A program made the position numbers and the translations under genes. Below, in pieces: positions 51,212 through 62,237 of a stretch of 64,000 bases of DNA. Under the pieces are notes generated by a model. It ran no database searches. It saw only the letters and a program-made list of their open reading frames with translations, and was not told where the DNA came from. Each line of letters starts with the position of its first letter. Position 1 is the stretch's first letter. The stretch is from the NCBI GenBank assembly GCA_025201845.1, contig MU603942.1:164924-228923 (forward strand). Reading direction: 5' to 3'. Source of the stretch: Martensiomyces pterosporus. Its lineage: Eukaryota > Kickxellomycota > Kickxellomycetes > Kickxellales > Kickxellaceae.

Positions 51212-53179
51212 ATGGCCCAGAGTACCCGTTCGCTTACATCAGAGAGCAGCCAGATGAGCGGGCTCAGACACTCAACGCTGGGACTACAGCGCGGAGCAGG
51301 TTCCCAGGATGTAGCTGTATCCGCCCTGAAGCCCTTGCCAACAAGGAACAAATCCGTCTGGAAACAGAGCACAGGATTACGATGGCAGCAGGAACAGCAG
51401 CAGCCGCCGCCGCGTGTTGGCCGTTCAGAGACCTGGAAGGAGTATGTGGCCGAGTGGGAGAAGCACCTGGAAAAGCGCCGCCAGGTGACGGGCGAGGCCA
51501 TCTTCCAAATCCCCTACCCACGGCAGTTCATATCCGACGGCATCCTGCATCAGTTCCCAATCGGCAGCAATATGGACTCGCTCGACTTGTTCTGGGATCT
51601 CGTGTTTGTGGGTGCCATCCAGCGCACGGCGCACATCCTCCTTGTCGACTCCACCTCCAGCAGCCAGGACACTGCAAATGAGCCAGCGGACTCAACGTAC
51701 ATGGTGACTGGAACGTCGGTTGGGTACTTCTGCATCATGTTCTCGGTAATGTCGAAGATCTGGGTGGCCATGGACCACTGGTCGCAGGTTTTTGGCACAA
51801 ACGACCTGGTCCACCGGCTCCTTGTTGTCTGGCAGATGTGCCTTGTGCTGGCCATGGGCTCCGAGCTCTCCAACCTGTTCCAGGTCTCTAACAACGTGTT
51901 TATCGGCTGCTATGTTGCACTGCGGCTGACAATGGCTATAAACTACGCGCTGTACTTTATCTATCTGCCCTTGTTTCGCGGCGACCTCGGCTTTATCGTC
52001 GTCATGCACCTGGTGCCTGCCCTCCTCTGGCTCTCGAGCATCTGGGTGCCGTTCAGCAGCCAGTGGGCTGTCTGGGCGACCGCCGCACTTATCGAGATAT
52101 TTGAGCCCCTCATTTTGTGGGCTGTCGTCAGGGTGTCCCGGCACTTGGGGCTGCCATGGCGCCACCACCTGGCGCTGAACGTCAGCCGCACTGCCAAGCG
52201 CTACGGCGAGTTCATCATGCTCACCCTGGGCGAGTTTGTGCTGGGCAGCTTTTACCACGGCACGGGCGAGCTGAACTCGAAGCTGGGCCGTGCGGTGATA
52301 GGCATGCTCATCGTGGCGTCGATTCACTGGATCTACTTCCACTGCGAGGCGTCGCACCAGAGCCAGCACGCCCTCCTGCGCTCGCATACATCGAGCTTTC
52401 TGTGGACGCTGATTCATAGGCCGCTGGCTGCCGCGCTGATAATCGGGTGCTTTTCGCTGTCGAATGTTGCTTCGCTGGAGGTCGACGAGCATGTGCCTGA
52501 CGGCTTGGCCTGGCTGTTTACTGTGGGCATCGGAGGCGCCATTATCCATCTGTCCCTCCTGGGGTGGACGCACAGGAGCCTGGACGATATACACTACACG
52601 CGTGTGTCGAAGCCTGTCCGTTTGACTGTGAGGGCCATCACTGGGGCTGTTATTATTGTGCTTCCGGTTGCCAACGACCATCTGCAGAGGAACATCCTAT
52701 TGCCGGCTATCGTCATGGCTATTTGCCTTGCCCTGCTGCTGTTCGAGATGGTTGGACGCGTGGTCGTTCAGCACCCACCGCAAGACGACACCGAACTGTA
52801 TCCAGTTTCGGGCGGCGGGACAGCGAGAGAAAGGCAGGAGAGCAGAGAGATGCAGAACGAGTTTGATCAGCGCCGCTCACATTCCAACGAGGATGCTTAC
52901 GCAAGCTCGGCAAATGGCACTGACACAGAGTCCCTCGGTCTCGCGGCCAACAGCGAGTGGATCGATAATCGCGAGCGATGGGGGGCTTCCTACATGAACC
53001 AGATCGCACCCAGCTGCCCCGCACCTGTTCCCACCGAGAACGCGGCTGCTGAAGCAAGGGCAACGCCTGGCCTGCGTGGCACGATTTTCGCAGTGAGGGC
53101 TGGCGTGCGTCTGAGCCGATCCAGAGCCATGCGCGAGTACAACCTGCGTGACATTCCTGGATCCGTCCCCATGAGCTAA
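51212..53179 (+). CDS. LtrA-family (low temperature requirement A) multispan membrane protein
   Basis: The 655-residue protein has a polar N-terminal region (about 110 residues, Gln/Arg-rich), then the family signature SLDLFWDLVFVGAIQ (from about residue 121) and roughly 12 hydrophobic segments up to about residue 525, followed by a hydrophilic cytosolic tail rich in Arg, Glu and Ser. RTAKRYGEFIMLTLGEFVLG and the following segment are also typical of LtrA proteins (PF06772). The family is named for a Listeria cold-growth gene; its molecular function is unknown, and fungi have many copies. The ATG at 51212 (MAQSTRSL) is used; a frame from 51206 begins with TTG. A poly(A) signal AATAAA is at 53241-53246. 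Confidence 0.88.
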   Translation: MAQSTRSLTSESSQMSGLRHSTLGLQRGAGSQDVAVSALKPLPTRNKSVWKQSTGLRWQQEQQQPPPRVGRSETWKEYVAEWEKHLEKRRQVTGEAIFQIPYPRQFISDGILHQFPIGSNMDSLDLFWDLVFVGAIQRTAHILLVDSTSSSQDTANEPADSTYMVTGTSVGYFCIMFSVMSKIWVAMDHWSQVFGTNDLVHRLLVVWQMCLVLAMGSELSNLFQVSNNVFIGCYVALRLTMAINYALYFIYLPLFRGDLGFIVVMHLVPALLWLSSIWVPFSSQWAVWATAALIEIFEPLILWAVVRVSRHLGLPWRHHLALNVSRTAKRYGEFIMLTLGEFVLGSFYHGTGELNSKLGRAVIGMLIVASIHWIYFHCEASHQSQHALLRSHTSSFLWTLIHRPLAAALIIGCFSLSNVASLEVDEHVPDGLAWLFTVGIGGAIIHLSLLGWTHRSLDDIHYTRVSKPVRLTVRAITGAVIIVLPVANDHLQRNILLPAIVMAICLALLLFEMVGRVVVQHPPQDDTELYPVSGGGTARERQESREMQNEFDQRRSHSNEDAYASSANGTDTESLGLAANSEWIDNRERWGASYMNQIAPSCPAPVPTENAAAEARATPGLRGTIFAVRAGVRLSRSRAMREYNLRDIPGSVPMS

Positions 53180-53240
53180 TTTCCAGCGTGCAGAAGGAAA
53201 CCCGACTCTATTTTTGTGCTGAACGCTTTTGTTTGTCCTG

Positions 53241-53246
53241 AATAAA
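53241..53246 (+). terminator. Poly(A) signal of the LtrA-family gene
   Basis: AATAAA 62 nt after the stop codon, just before the end of the opposing gene. Confidence 0.65.
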
Positions 53247-53269
53247 TTTTCTTTTGGAAGAAACATGCT

Positions 53270-54109
53270 CTATGCTACCGCTGTGGACATTCCGCCGCGT
53301 CCACGGCCATGGGCATGACCGTGACCTCGACCGCGTCCTCTGAACCCACTGCCGCCACGGCCACCACCACGACCACCACCACGGCCACCGCGGTGGCTCG
53401 GGGCAGGCAACTTTTCAGCCTTCAGATCATTGGCAACGTCAGCCAAATGCGTGCCCTGAATCACGCCGCCAGTGTACGGCGACAGCACACGCATGTATGG
53501 CTCTGACCGCCTGCTGTTGCGTCCTTTCTTATCCGACTTCCTTACCCGTCTGCGGTGACGGCGCGGTTTCTGATCTTCGGCACTGTCCTCCAACTTTATG
53601 TGGAGGACACGCCTGGGGTACTGCATTGCAGGGAGCGGGATTTGTGCCATGGCTTTGATGCTCTGTGCGTCGATTGCTGCTGCTGCCAGCGAGCTCCAGT
53701 GCTCCTCTGAATCGGACTCTTCCATCTCTGGCTCAGGGCGCTCGGGTAGCGTGTATACCAGCTCGGCGGGCTTGGTGTCAACCTTGACTGCACCGGCACC
53801 GGCAAATAGCCTGAAAACAGGTGCTTCCTCAGAGTCGCTCTTATTGCTGCCAGCGGCGGCTTCTCCCTCGCTGCCACTGCCGCTTTCGTCGTCGCCTGCA
53901 TCTTCCTTGTCGCTGTCAACCTCCATGCCTGGGGTGTCCTCCACACCTGCTGCATCAGCGCCCAGCTGTGCCTTGATCTGCGCGTCCATCATTCGTTCGA
54001 ATGCCGCAAAGTCCTGTGTGTCCATATCCGAGTTTTCTCCATCGCTGCTGCCACCGCCGTCGCCAAACAGCGCACTGCGATCTACTCGTTTGCCTCCCAG
54101 CCCATCCAT
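53270..54109 (-). CDS. Acidic protein with basic and RGG-rich C-terminus (nuclear/nucleolar type)
   Basis: The 279-residue protein starts MDGLGGKRVDRSALFGDGGG and has a helical FAAFERMMDAQIKAQLG element. An acidic Ser/Glu/Asp stretch with likely CK2 sites follows, then a compact conserved-looking segment (APVFRLFAGAGAVKVDTKPA), then a Lys/Arg block (RRHRRRVRKSDKKGRNSRR) and a C-terminal RGG/GRG region (GGRGGGRGGGRGGSGFRGRG). Such RGG tails bind RNA and are methylated by arginine methyltransferases, so a ribosome-biogenesis or RNA-binding role is likely but unproved. The FRLF segment recalls fungal DUF proteins of that type, but I cannot name one with certainty. I chose ATG 54109; the frame continues upstream through apparent leader. 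Confidence 0.75.
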   Translation of the reverse strand: MDGLGGKRVDRSALFGDGGGSSDGENSDMDTQDFAAFERMMDAQIKAQLGADAAGVEDTPGMEVDSDKEDAGDDESGSGSEGEAAAGSNKSDSEEAPVFRLFAGAGAVKVDTKPAELVYTLPERPEPEMEESDSEEHWSSLAAAAIDAQSIKAMAQIPLPAMQYPRRVLHIKLEDSAEDQKPRRHRRRVRKSDKKGRNSRRSEPYMRVLSPYTGGVIQGTHLADVANDLKAEKLPAPSHRGGRGGGRGGGRGGSGFRGRGRGHGHAHGRGRGGMSTAVA

Positions 54110-54264
54110 TTCTTTTCTTTCAGCGTGGTATATATTGTGTTTGTGGCTGGCAAAAGGGCGATAAAAAAATTTCAGCTCGCTTCCTGGGCAGTGGACATTC
54201 ATCAATAACTTGATAGAGGGCAGGCGGATGTCAGTGCGGTTAAGGGCCAGTCACATGGCGTGGC

Positions 54265-56277
54265 TCAGAGCCCCAGCGACTCAAAGAACGCGTCGGGCTT
54301 GGGCTCGCGGCCGAGGAACTCCTCCAGGCTAACAGCGGCATCGCGTGTGGCGCCTGGACGCAGGATCTGGTTGCGGTAGTCAAGCCCCGTCTGCCTGTTG
54401 TTGATTCCCTCCTTTCCAAAGCGCTCCGCAAACATGTCGGCGCTAAACACCTGGCCCCACATGTACACATAGAACCCAGCGTCGTAGCCCTGCATGACAT
54501 GGCCAAACACCCCGGCGCCTGCAGTCTCGACATCGCCAGTATCAAGGCGCCCAATGTCACGACGTGCGTTCAAGAACAGCTTCTGCACATCGATGGAGTC
54601 AACCTCGGTGGCGTTGTGGATGGCTCGGTCGAAGCTGCTGTGGTACATGCGGCGCAGACTGTCCATTCCCGTGTCTGCGTTTTTCGATGCAACGATTGCC
54701 GAAACCAGCGCATCGGGGATGGGCTCATTAGTGTCGTAGTGTGACGCTAGCTGCTTGAGAACGGTGGGCTGCCACACCCAGTTCTCGAGCATCTGCGAGG
54801 GAGCTTCGATAAAGTCGAACTCCACAGTGGCCATCTGCAGCTGCGCCCACTTCGAGTAGGCAAAGATGTGGTGGAAGACATGCCCCAGTTCGTGCAGCAG
54901 TATGCGGGCATCGTTGTGTGTCAGGAGAGACGGCTTGGAGTCAGTGGCCACCGAGTAGTTTGCGATGAGCGTAGCATTCGGGTATTCGCGCGAGCCGTCG
55001 CGCTTCGTGTACCCAGGACGCAGCGTCAGCGTGCACGGGTGGTTCTCCTTTCCTTGGCGCGGATAAAGGTCGAGGTAGAAGTAGCCAACAAACTGGGGCT
55101 CGTTGCCGGCAGAGGAAGCATCCCACACCTCGTACGCGTCGACTGACGGGTGCCAGACAGGGGCATTTTCGGCCTTGCTGATGCGCGCATGAAGGAGATG
55201 CTCGTAAAAGTCAAGGATGCGCCGGGTGACCAGCTTGGTTGGGAAGTACTCCTTGACTTGCTCGTCGTCGACGTTGTACTTTTGCTCCTTGATCAGGTTG
55301 GCGTAGTACGGGTAGTCCCAGGCATACAGGACCTTGCGGCTCTGGTCGCCCTGGCCGTGCTCGAGCTTTTCTCTCAGAGCGAATATGTCGGCAATTTCTC
55401 TGTCGGCCACCGTGTTGAGCTTGTCAAGCAGGCTGGCCTCAAACTCGCCAACGGCTTCGGGCGTCTTGGCCATGCGCTCCCCGAGCACGTACTCGGCGTG
55501 TGTGGCATAGCCCAGCAGCTTTGCGGCGTCCAGCCTCAGCCTGATTGCCTGCTGCAGCAGGTTGACGTTCTCCTTGCAGCGCTGGTCGTTGGCGATGAAC
55601 AGCCGTTTGCGAGTCTCGCGGGATTTGGCCAGGCGAAGGACGGGGAAAAGGTCTGGGTACTTTGTGGTGACGACGTATTTCTCAACGCCATCCACAGTCT
55701 TCGCCTCACGGCCTTCAAGGAAGCTGGCGGGCAGACCCTCGAGTTCTCCGCGAGTGAACAGCTCCTCGCCGTCGAGCTCAGTGAGGTTGCGACTGAACTT
55801 TATGCACAGCTCAGTTATCTGCTTGCGCAGGTCGCCCAGCTGTTCGCGCTTGCCAGCATCAAGCGCAAGCCCGTTGCGACGGAACTGGCGCTCGATGCGC
55901 TCAACAAGGCGGCGGTCCTCGGCGCTTAGCTGCGCCATCTCCTGCTCGTTCTCCCCCACCGCTCGGACCACCTGGTACACGTCATCGCGCATGCCCGAGG
56001 CAGTCTCGAACCTTGACAGGCGCTCCTGTGCGCGGGTGCTGGCGTCCCTGACGGCGCTATCTGGGTGCAGGATCTGCAGGAAGCACAAGGTGCTGCCAAT
56101 GCTGGCGTCGTTCTCGGACATGGCCAGGGGAGCGATGACGTTGGCGAAGGTGGGCTGGGTCTGTGCAGCTACCTCGTCCTGCGCGCGCTGGCTGCTGCTG
56201 ATGATGGCATCGGTTGCAGAGTTGATATAGCCAGGCGTGAACTGGCTGAAATCCAAAGGCTCTGGTCTGGCAGACAT
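54265..56277 (-). CDS. M3 family metallo-oligopeptidase (thimet oligopeptidase/saccharolysin-like)
   Basis: The 670-residue protein is a full M3A peptidase. The zinc site HELGH is at residues 462-466 (LLHELGHVFHHI), with the third-ligand Glu likely in EFDFIEAPSQMLEN. The N-terminal helical half matches oligopeptidase A/thimet-type proteins, and the C-terminus (FGKEGINNRQTGLDYRNQILRPGATRDA) is also conserved. These enzymes cut short peptides in the cytosol or mitochondria. No clear mitochondrial presequence is visible at the N-terminus (MSARPEPLDFSQFTPGYINS), so a cytosolic, Prd1-like enzyme is more likely than mitochondrial intermediate peptidase. Single exon. Confidence 0.95.
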   Translation of the reverse strand: MSARPEPLDFSQFTPGYINSATDAIISSSQRAQDEVAAQTQPTFANVIAPLAMSENDASIGSTLCFLQILHPDSAVRDASTRAQERLSRFETASGMRDDVYQVVRAVGENEQEMAQLSAEDRRLVERIERQFRRNGLALDAGKREQLGDLRKQITELCIKFSRNLTELDGEELFTRGELEGLPASFLEGREAKTVDGVEKYVVTTKYPDLFPVLRLAKSRETRKRLFIANDQRCKENVNLLQQAIRLRLDAAKLLGYATHAEYVLGERMAKTPEAVGEFEASLLDKLNTVADREIADIFALREKLEHGQGDQSRKVLYAWDYPYYANLIKEQKYNVDDEQVKEYFPTKLVTRRILDFYEHLLHARISKAENAPVWHPSVDAYEVWDASSAGNEPQFVGYFYLDLYPRQGKENHPCTLTLRPGYTKRDGSREYPNATLIANYSVATDSKPSLLTHNDARILLHELGHVFHHIFAYSKWAQLQMATVEFDFIEAPSQMLENWVWQPTVLKQLASHYDTNEPIPDALVSAIVASKNADTGMDSLRRMYHSSFDRAIHNATEVDSIDVQKLFLNARRDIGRLDTGDVETAGAGVFGHVMQGYDAGFYVYMWGQVFSADMFAERFGKEGINNRQTGLDYRNQILRPGATRDAAVSLEEFLGREPKPDAFFESLGL

Positions 56278-56583
56278 TCTTGAATAAATGCTCTAGGAGT
56301 GGCAAGCAAAAAGGAGGATGATGAGAAAGCTGAGTGTCTGGGAGAGAGGCTCCCAGATGGCGCTAGGTGCCTGGGAATCTGTCCTCGCCCAGCGGCGCAT
56401 TTTGCTTGGCACTACAGGAAACTGGTTTCTCCCCTGGCAATCACAAAAGGTGCAGATCATCGTGGCCACGACGTGGCATGCGCTCTTTTAATCATGTCTA
56501 TTGATAGCATATTAAGAATACAATCGGGCTCGGCTACGAAGTGGTGCTGTGAAGAGCGCATGCGGACACGCGCAAGCGAGCGG
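56278..56583. other. Short spacer between two minus-strand genes
   Basis: Promoter of the oligopeptidase and 3' region of the Zn2Cys6 gene. Nothing coding is seen. Confidence 0.55.
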
Positions 56584-59500
56584 TTATATCCCGCTGTTGG
56601 TGTGCAGAAGCGATGCAGCCAAGATGGGCAGGGTGGGCGAGAAGAACGTAGCGGTGCTGACCTTCTGCTCACGCATGATATGCGAGATGACATGGTCGTG
56701 GGGGAATGGATTCGTCACATCCTCGTCCTCGCTGCCGGTTGTAGGCGAGTCCATCGGCCCGCCCGACACCGAATGCGGGTCGCCGTGGTGGTGGTCGTGG
56801 AACTCGTACCGCTTCTCGTCTCCGTGCCCATCCTCTCCCCCGCCCCCAGCGCAGCTCTTCCTCTTGCCTGTGCTGTTGCCAGACCCATCAAGGGCTGCAA
56901 TTCCGGGCGATAGGTGTAGCTGCGGGTAGCAGCAGCTATTATCGGCGCACGAGTCTCCTGTGGTTGCCGAGTCAACAGACATTGAGCGGCTTCCCTGGGA
57001 CGCTACCGCTGCCGGTTTGCGCGTATTGGCAGCTAGTTCGGCCCTTGTTTGCGGGCTGGGCACTTGCAGGATAAGCTCTGGCCGCCCGAGCGCCTTCAGT
57101 ATGTTGGTGAAGATGTACAGCGCAGGGCCCCACCTTTCCAGCGATCTGATCATGGCCAAGATGCGCGCCAGCCGCAGCATCGCGCACCACGCCAGGTTGG
57201 GGTAGCTCGACTGCACCCTGCCCACATACACCAATCCGACCTGCAGCAGCGTGCTGATGATGAGCGTCGTGTACGCATGGAGGTCGAACCCGAACTGGTA
57301 GTTAAACTTGAGCAAGTCATACACATGCGAGGCCGAGCTGTTGGCTGCCTCCGCCGACCTTTTGAAGTACTCAGAGTCCTCCTCAAACGACTGCGACACG
57401 GGCGCAGTGTTGGCCAGCCGCGGCAGCTCCTGCAGCGCAAATGCCTTTGAGCACTGGAAGTTCCGCACCATGTCCAGGTCTTCGTGCAAAAGCAGCATGA
57501 GCGCGATGCGGTGCGCCTTGAGTCTGGACATGTCAAACATCATGTGCACGTACAAAACTTCCATCGTACGCCCGACGTCCCGGTTCCACTGGTGCCGCTT
57601 CTGCCACATCTCGTCCTCAGACAGCCCCTCCAAGTTCATCCTTCTCCTCCGTACGTCCAGTGGCTGCGTGTGGCGAGCGAGCTCAGTCAGGTCGTCGCGC
57701 AAGTACTGCGGCAGGTTGTCGCGCCACTCAAGCATCTGTCGATCCCACTCCTGCAAGTACGTAATGTATGAGAGCGCGGTCTTCTCACCGCGCAAAATGC
57801 GGTTGAACCTGTTGGCCATCTTGTACTGCTTGATATACAGCTCGCACAGGATGCTCATCAGATCGCCTCTGTCGTTGTGCGGAACATCGTAGGGCGGCGG
57901 GACCATTTTGAACCCAAACTCGGCCGTCTCGTCGGGCACAAATACGTGCTGTGCAAAGTAGTCGTCGCGCTCGGGCATCTCGGGCAAAAAGTCCCTGTCT
58001 TCAGGCGCATCGATGCGGAAGATCTCGGTCGAAAAGTACATCACCATGTACAGCCGCCAGAACACTCGCAGCAAAAGCTGGTAGTTGCAGTCCAGGCCAT
58101 TCGCATCCTTGATCTTCTTGGCACCCCGCCAGGGGAACGGCGCGCCACGGAACTTGACCTGCGTAATCATCTTGAACGCCAGACAGTTGTGCTCCAGCAT
58201 CGGAGCAAACCTAGCCGATTTGAACTCGTACGAGGCCATGACCAGCAGCGCAGTCACCGCCACAACACTGGGGTTGTTTGGAGTGGTGGGCGCATCCCTC
58301 ATGGCCAGCTCGTAGCACGTCTCATCGATGTTCTGCGGCAACGCCGAACGCAGGGAGTCCGGAAGAGTCCACGACCTGCTGGCGTCAGCGATAGCCGCAA
58401 GCAAGTGGTACTTGGCCAGCTTGTACTCCTTCACACGCAGCCAGAACAGCCGCGCGCTGTAGATGGCCAATCGTGAGCAGTCGTGGACCACGTGAGTGAT
58501 CAACAGGTTGTAAATTAGCTCGGCGCTCCCCAGCTCCGGATGTTCCTGAACGATGTCCTTGAGCATCTGCGGGATTGTGTCGTTGTTCATTTGCGGCACA
58601 CTGCTGGCGTTGCTTGCCGACGTGATGACCGAGTGCGCGGCTGAGTCTACCGAGAGACGTGCCTGCGCGTGCAAGGGGCTCAGCGGCGGGATACCGCTAA
58701 ACAGCCCATTGTGAGTGCTGCTGGCCGCTGCTGAGTCCAGCGGTGGTTCGATCGGCGAGTCGACCATCTGCATGCTGACGGAGGTGGTTCGGGCCCGGGG
58801 CTGCGTGATTCCCACAGTATCTACGGAAATGGGATGATTTGCGCTGGCCTGTGAGGCAGCGCTGTTGCTGACATACGAAAGACCGCTGGCCTTGATTTTG
58901 TTCAGGGCTGACTCCAGCCTCTTGTTGCTGCCGTCAGCATTGGGCAGCACAGGGATGTTAGACATCGGGATTTGGTGAGGCTCGGCCGTGATCGCAGTCG
59001 CCGCCGCCGCCAGCGTGGATGGAATTGCCGAGGCTTCGCTCGAGAATGGCAATGCCGCGTCAAATGTGCTGGTAGGTGTGGAGCCGATGTTGGCGCTGCC
59101 AAGGCGCATAAAGTTTTTGCTGAATATTGCGCCCATGCTGTTGGTCAGAATATCGTTGGCCACAATGCTTGTTGGCGAAAGAGGCAGGGTACCGGGAGCA
59201 GCAGTCGCCGCCGATGCAGTAGACGAAGTAGTCGGCTGGCCCTGTGATAATGCAAAGCTATTGTATCCAGAGGTAGCACTGGAGACAGAAAATCTTGGCG
59301 AATTGGCGCCCACAGCAGCTGCGCTTGTGGTGGTTGCTCCTGCAGGTGGCAGCGGGTCTGGCACGGGTTGCATGATGCCAGTCGAAACGGAAACCCCAGA
59401 GGAAGAGGAGGGGGTCATGGCTGTTAGGGCTGCTGTCTGTGCCTGCTGTAGGATGTTTCCGGTGAACGGTGGCGCCGTTGCTGATTTGAGCAAACCACCC

Positions 59501-60805
59501 GGTGCAATGGCATTTGTAGAAGCAGGGGAAATGGCCGCAGTCGAGAACAATGCGGCGACATTGCTGCTCACCGAAGGGGTGCGCGACTGGAGCTGCTGGG
59601 GCTGGCGCTGGCGCTGGCGCTGGGAGTCCAGGGAGCTGAGAAGGTTCAGCGAGGCAAATGCTGATGTGGGGAATGGCAGCAGCGAGTTTACGTCTGGCTG
59701 GCCAAGCAGTGGATTAGGCGAGGCAGCAGACAGCGGCGAATGCATGCTGGCGCTTGTATAGGGTGAGTCGGAGGAGGGTGCGATCTGGAGCGACTGCATT
59801 TGGCTGAGCTGCTGCATGAAATCCGGCGAGAACCCAAACGCGCTGGCACAGCTTGGGTGTGCTGATGATAGCGCGGCCAGCGGGTTAGTGCTGGGACCAG
59901 CCATTGTAATCCCTGCGTCGCTGCTTGGAGAAATGGGGTTGATGAAGGGCGGAAGGCCCAAAGCGACATCCATGGGAATCAGATTGTTCAGCAAGCTCAT
60001 GTTATTCTGCTGCTGCTGCTGCTGCTGCTGCTGCATGGTTATGCTGGCGGATGGGGCTATGGCCGCGCTCTTTGCCACAGATTCCATAGCCGGAATGGGC
60101 TTCGCTGCAGACATTGCTGCTGGCAAAGCTGCTGTGGATGGTGTCGTCGGCTCAGTAAGCAGTGAGTCGTTCATCCAAAAGTTCATGCTCTGGAGAATGG
60201 ATGGCGGCAGAATATCGGACTCGTTGATGGGCATTGTACCAAAGAAGGCCGCCAGCGGAATATTCTCGTCAAGCGAAGGTTCCCTGGAAGGGTGCTGCTG
60301 GCCATTTGTCTGAACTGCAAGAAGCGGTGGTGGTGGTGGTGGAACTGGCTGCGATTTCTGCTGCTGGCTGCCAATGGCATTCGCTGTTGGTGGTGCTCCT
60401 CCGTTCGGCGTGCTGTTGGTGCCTCCCAGGGCTGCCGACACTGCCGTTGCTGCTGCTGCTTCGGTGTCCTCTGCTGCATCGTCGTTTGCCCCCGTTTCTG
60501 CCGCCAGTGCCACGCCATTGAGACGTCGCTTGTAGCGTGCTGAGCGGCGGTAAATGCACGGCTGGTGACGACGGGCGCAGTGGGCGCAAGTGGGTTTATC
60601 TCCCGAGCATTTGATCTTCCTCTGGCGACAGCCTAGCAAAAATGGCATGGGACAAGCAAGCAAATAGTTAGCACATTGGTTTCACTCTGCTGGAGATATC
60701 GTTCGCCGCATGTTAGTGGTGTCGTCACCGGAGATACGTACTTTCGCAGGACTTTAGCAGAGGAATTGTGGTTAATGGCTGCTGAGGTGAATGTGAGCCA
60801 GCCAT
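56584..60805 (-). CDS. Zn2Cys6 transcription factor with fungal-specific TF domain, one intron in the zinc finger
   Basis: Exon 1 (60805-60742) and exon 2 (60632-56584) flank a 109-nt intron (GTACGT donor, TGCTAAC branch, GCTAG acceptor) and give 1370 residues. The splice rebuilds a perfect binuclear cluster, C-x2-C-x6-C-x6-C-x2-C-x6-C, with Cys20, 23, 30, 37, 40 and 47; without exon 1 the first cysteine is missing. A basic linker (RRSARYKRRLNG) and a very long Ser/Ala/Pro/Gln-rich region with polyQ follow. Then comes the fungal TF middle-homology domain (about residues 750-1150: LLLRVFWRLYMVMYFSTEIF, MLEWRDNLPQYL). It should be a sequence-specific regulator; its targets cannot be read. The reading frame from 60663 gives a false start within the intron. 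Confidence 0.93.
60007..60033. repeat. (CTG/CAG)n coding repeat (polyglutamine)
   Basis: Nine CTG triplets on the plus strand encode a Gln run in the Zn2Cys6 factor. Confidence 0.92.
60633..60741 (-). other. Intron splitting the Zn2Cys6 zinc cluster
   Basis: Minus-strand GTACGT...GCTAG; joining the exons turns TGCGAAA plus GCTGTCGCC into the motif Cys-Glu-Ser-Cys-Arg. Confidence 0.9.
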
Positions 60806-62237
60806 TTCAGTGAACGTCTAGCAGGTGTGATTTCGCAGCAAAGTAAGCTGGATTGCGAATGCGGCAAGGGCACCAAGGGCGGCAGCTTGGAGAAGACTAG
60901 TAGAAACGCCTATAAAACCAGAGAAGGGAAAACGCGGAAAAGGGGTGCTCAAGTGCGGGGAAAATAGAAAGTAATTCGAGGTGGAAAATTTGGAGAAATT
61001 CTGCAGAGGAAAAGGCAAAGTGCAGGCCGTGTTCAGAAGCACAGGGAGTAGTAGAAGGCGCTTTGACTGAGTGGAAAAAGGGCTTTGTGTGATGTTGGGT
61101 TGAGAAGAGGAAAAGCCGACTCTCAGTCCCAGCAGCGTTGTTTTGTGCTGTGGAAGGTGCAGCGATCGCCGCACGCAAGGCGCCAGACAATTTGTTCGCC
61201 CTTTTCGCTCGTCAGTCTTTTCCTGCTCCCCAATATGCGCTGTGCGGTGTGTAACGTGAGCGGCTCGCCGTCTTTGCAAGGCATCAAGCAAGCTACAGCA
61301 ACCACTGCCAGCAAGCCGGAGGAGGTTTTTTTTTTAATATGTAAGCATGGGCACGCATGCACACACACACACACACGCAAAGACTAATTAGCGAACAGAG
61401 GCGTGTTTGGACTGCGCTTAAGCTTCATCAAGGGCGTCCTTGGCCAGGGCGCGGGCCCATGCATTATCGCGATAACAATGCCGCCTTCGTCGGATTGACC
61501 ACGAAAGGAAACCTGGTTAAAGATATTGCGGGGGAGCAGGCTAAGATGGAGCGGATGAGTCACCCAAATCTTTTTCCTGTTGATCTGGCCTCCTTCTCGA
61601 GGGGTGGGCTGGCTTTCCCGCTCGCCGCCATGAAATGCAGCCTCGCACCACCGATAAGGTTGTGCTGCCAGAGGCACAGCTGCTCCCACCGAAGCTGCTG
61701 CCTGCGTTTCTGCGTGCTAGCCAGGCAGCGCCGCTGTCGCATAGGGTGCCTTTTCTGCTCGCGCGCTGGAGAAAGTCGTCTCTGGTCAAGCGGATCGCAG
61801 TTATCTCCCATCGCTCGCTCTTGCGGGTTTGTGCTGCGTTTGGGGGATACTGGTTGCCAAATGTGAGAGCGCCGTCGATCCAAGGCTGGCTTTATATGGC
61901 TGATCATCCACCACTCGCTGACTTCCATCTTTCAGGAAGCAAGCGTCTGGTCCACGCCAAGCGAGCACTGCTGCCAGCAACCGAATCAGCGCAATCGGCT
62001 GATCAATCAGGCAGCGCCGATTGGTGTGGCTGGTGCGCATGCAAAAAAAAAAACTGGCGGGCCACGCCAGCGGCTGGTAGCCCGCGCCCGCGTTCCTGCT
62101 GCTCCACACTCGCATTTTTCGCATTTTTCGAATTCCAAGGCCACTTCATCTCTTTCTCCACGCTGGCGCGCTCAATTCGAAACACGTCTCGCCTACTTGG
62201 ACTAGCCACAGCCAGCAATATTAAGAGGCGACTGATA
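60806..62237. other. Divergent intergenic region between the Zn2Cys6 factor and QTRT1
   Basis: About 1.4 kb with no supported gene. A TATAAAAC lies at 60911 on the plus strand and a CA repeat at 61360. The plus-strand frame that runs into QTRT1 from 61635 is not conserved before 62238. A minus-strand 157-codon frame (60818-61291) probably reflects the TF leader. Confidence 0.5.
61360..61376. repeat. (CA)n microsatellite
   Basis: Simple dinucleotide run in non-coding sequence, next to a poly(T) tract. Confidence 0.9.

Noticed and set aside
60818..61291. 157-codon minus-strand frame ending in a hydrophobic LLQAAALGALAAFAIQLTLL segment
   Set aside because: It ends just before the ATG of the Zn2Cys6 gene and is probably its leader or promoter; no homology or start support.
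61635..62237. N-terminal extension of QTRT1
   Set aside because: The frame is open but unlike any TGT sequence; homology begins after the ATG at 62238.
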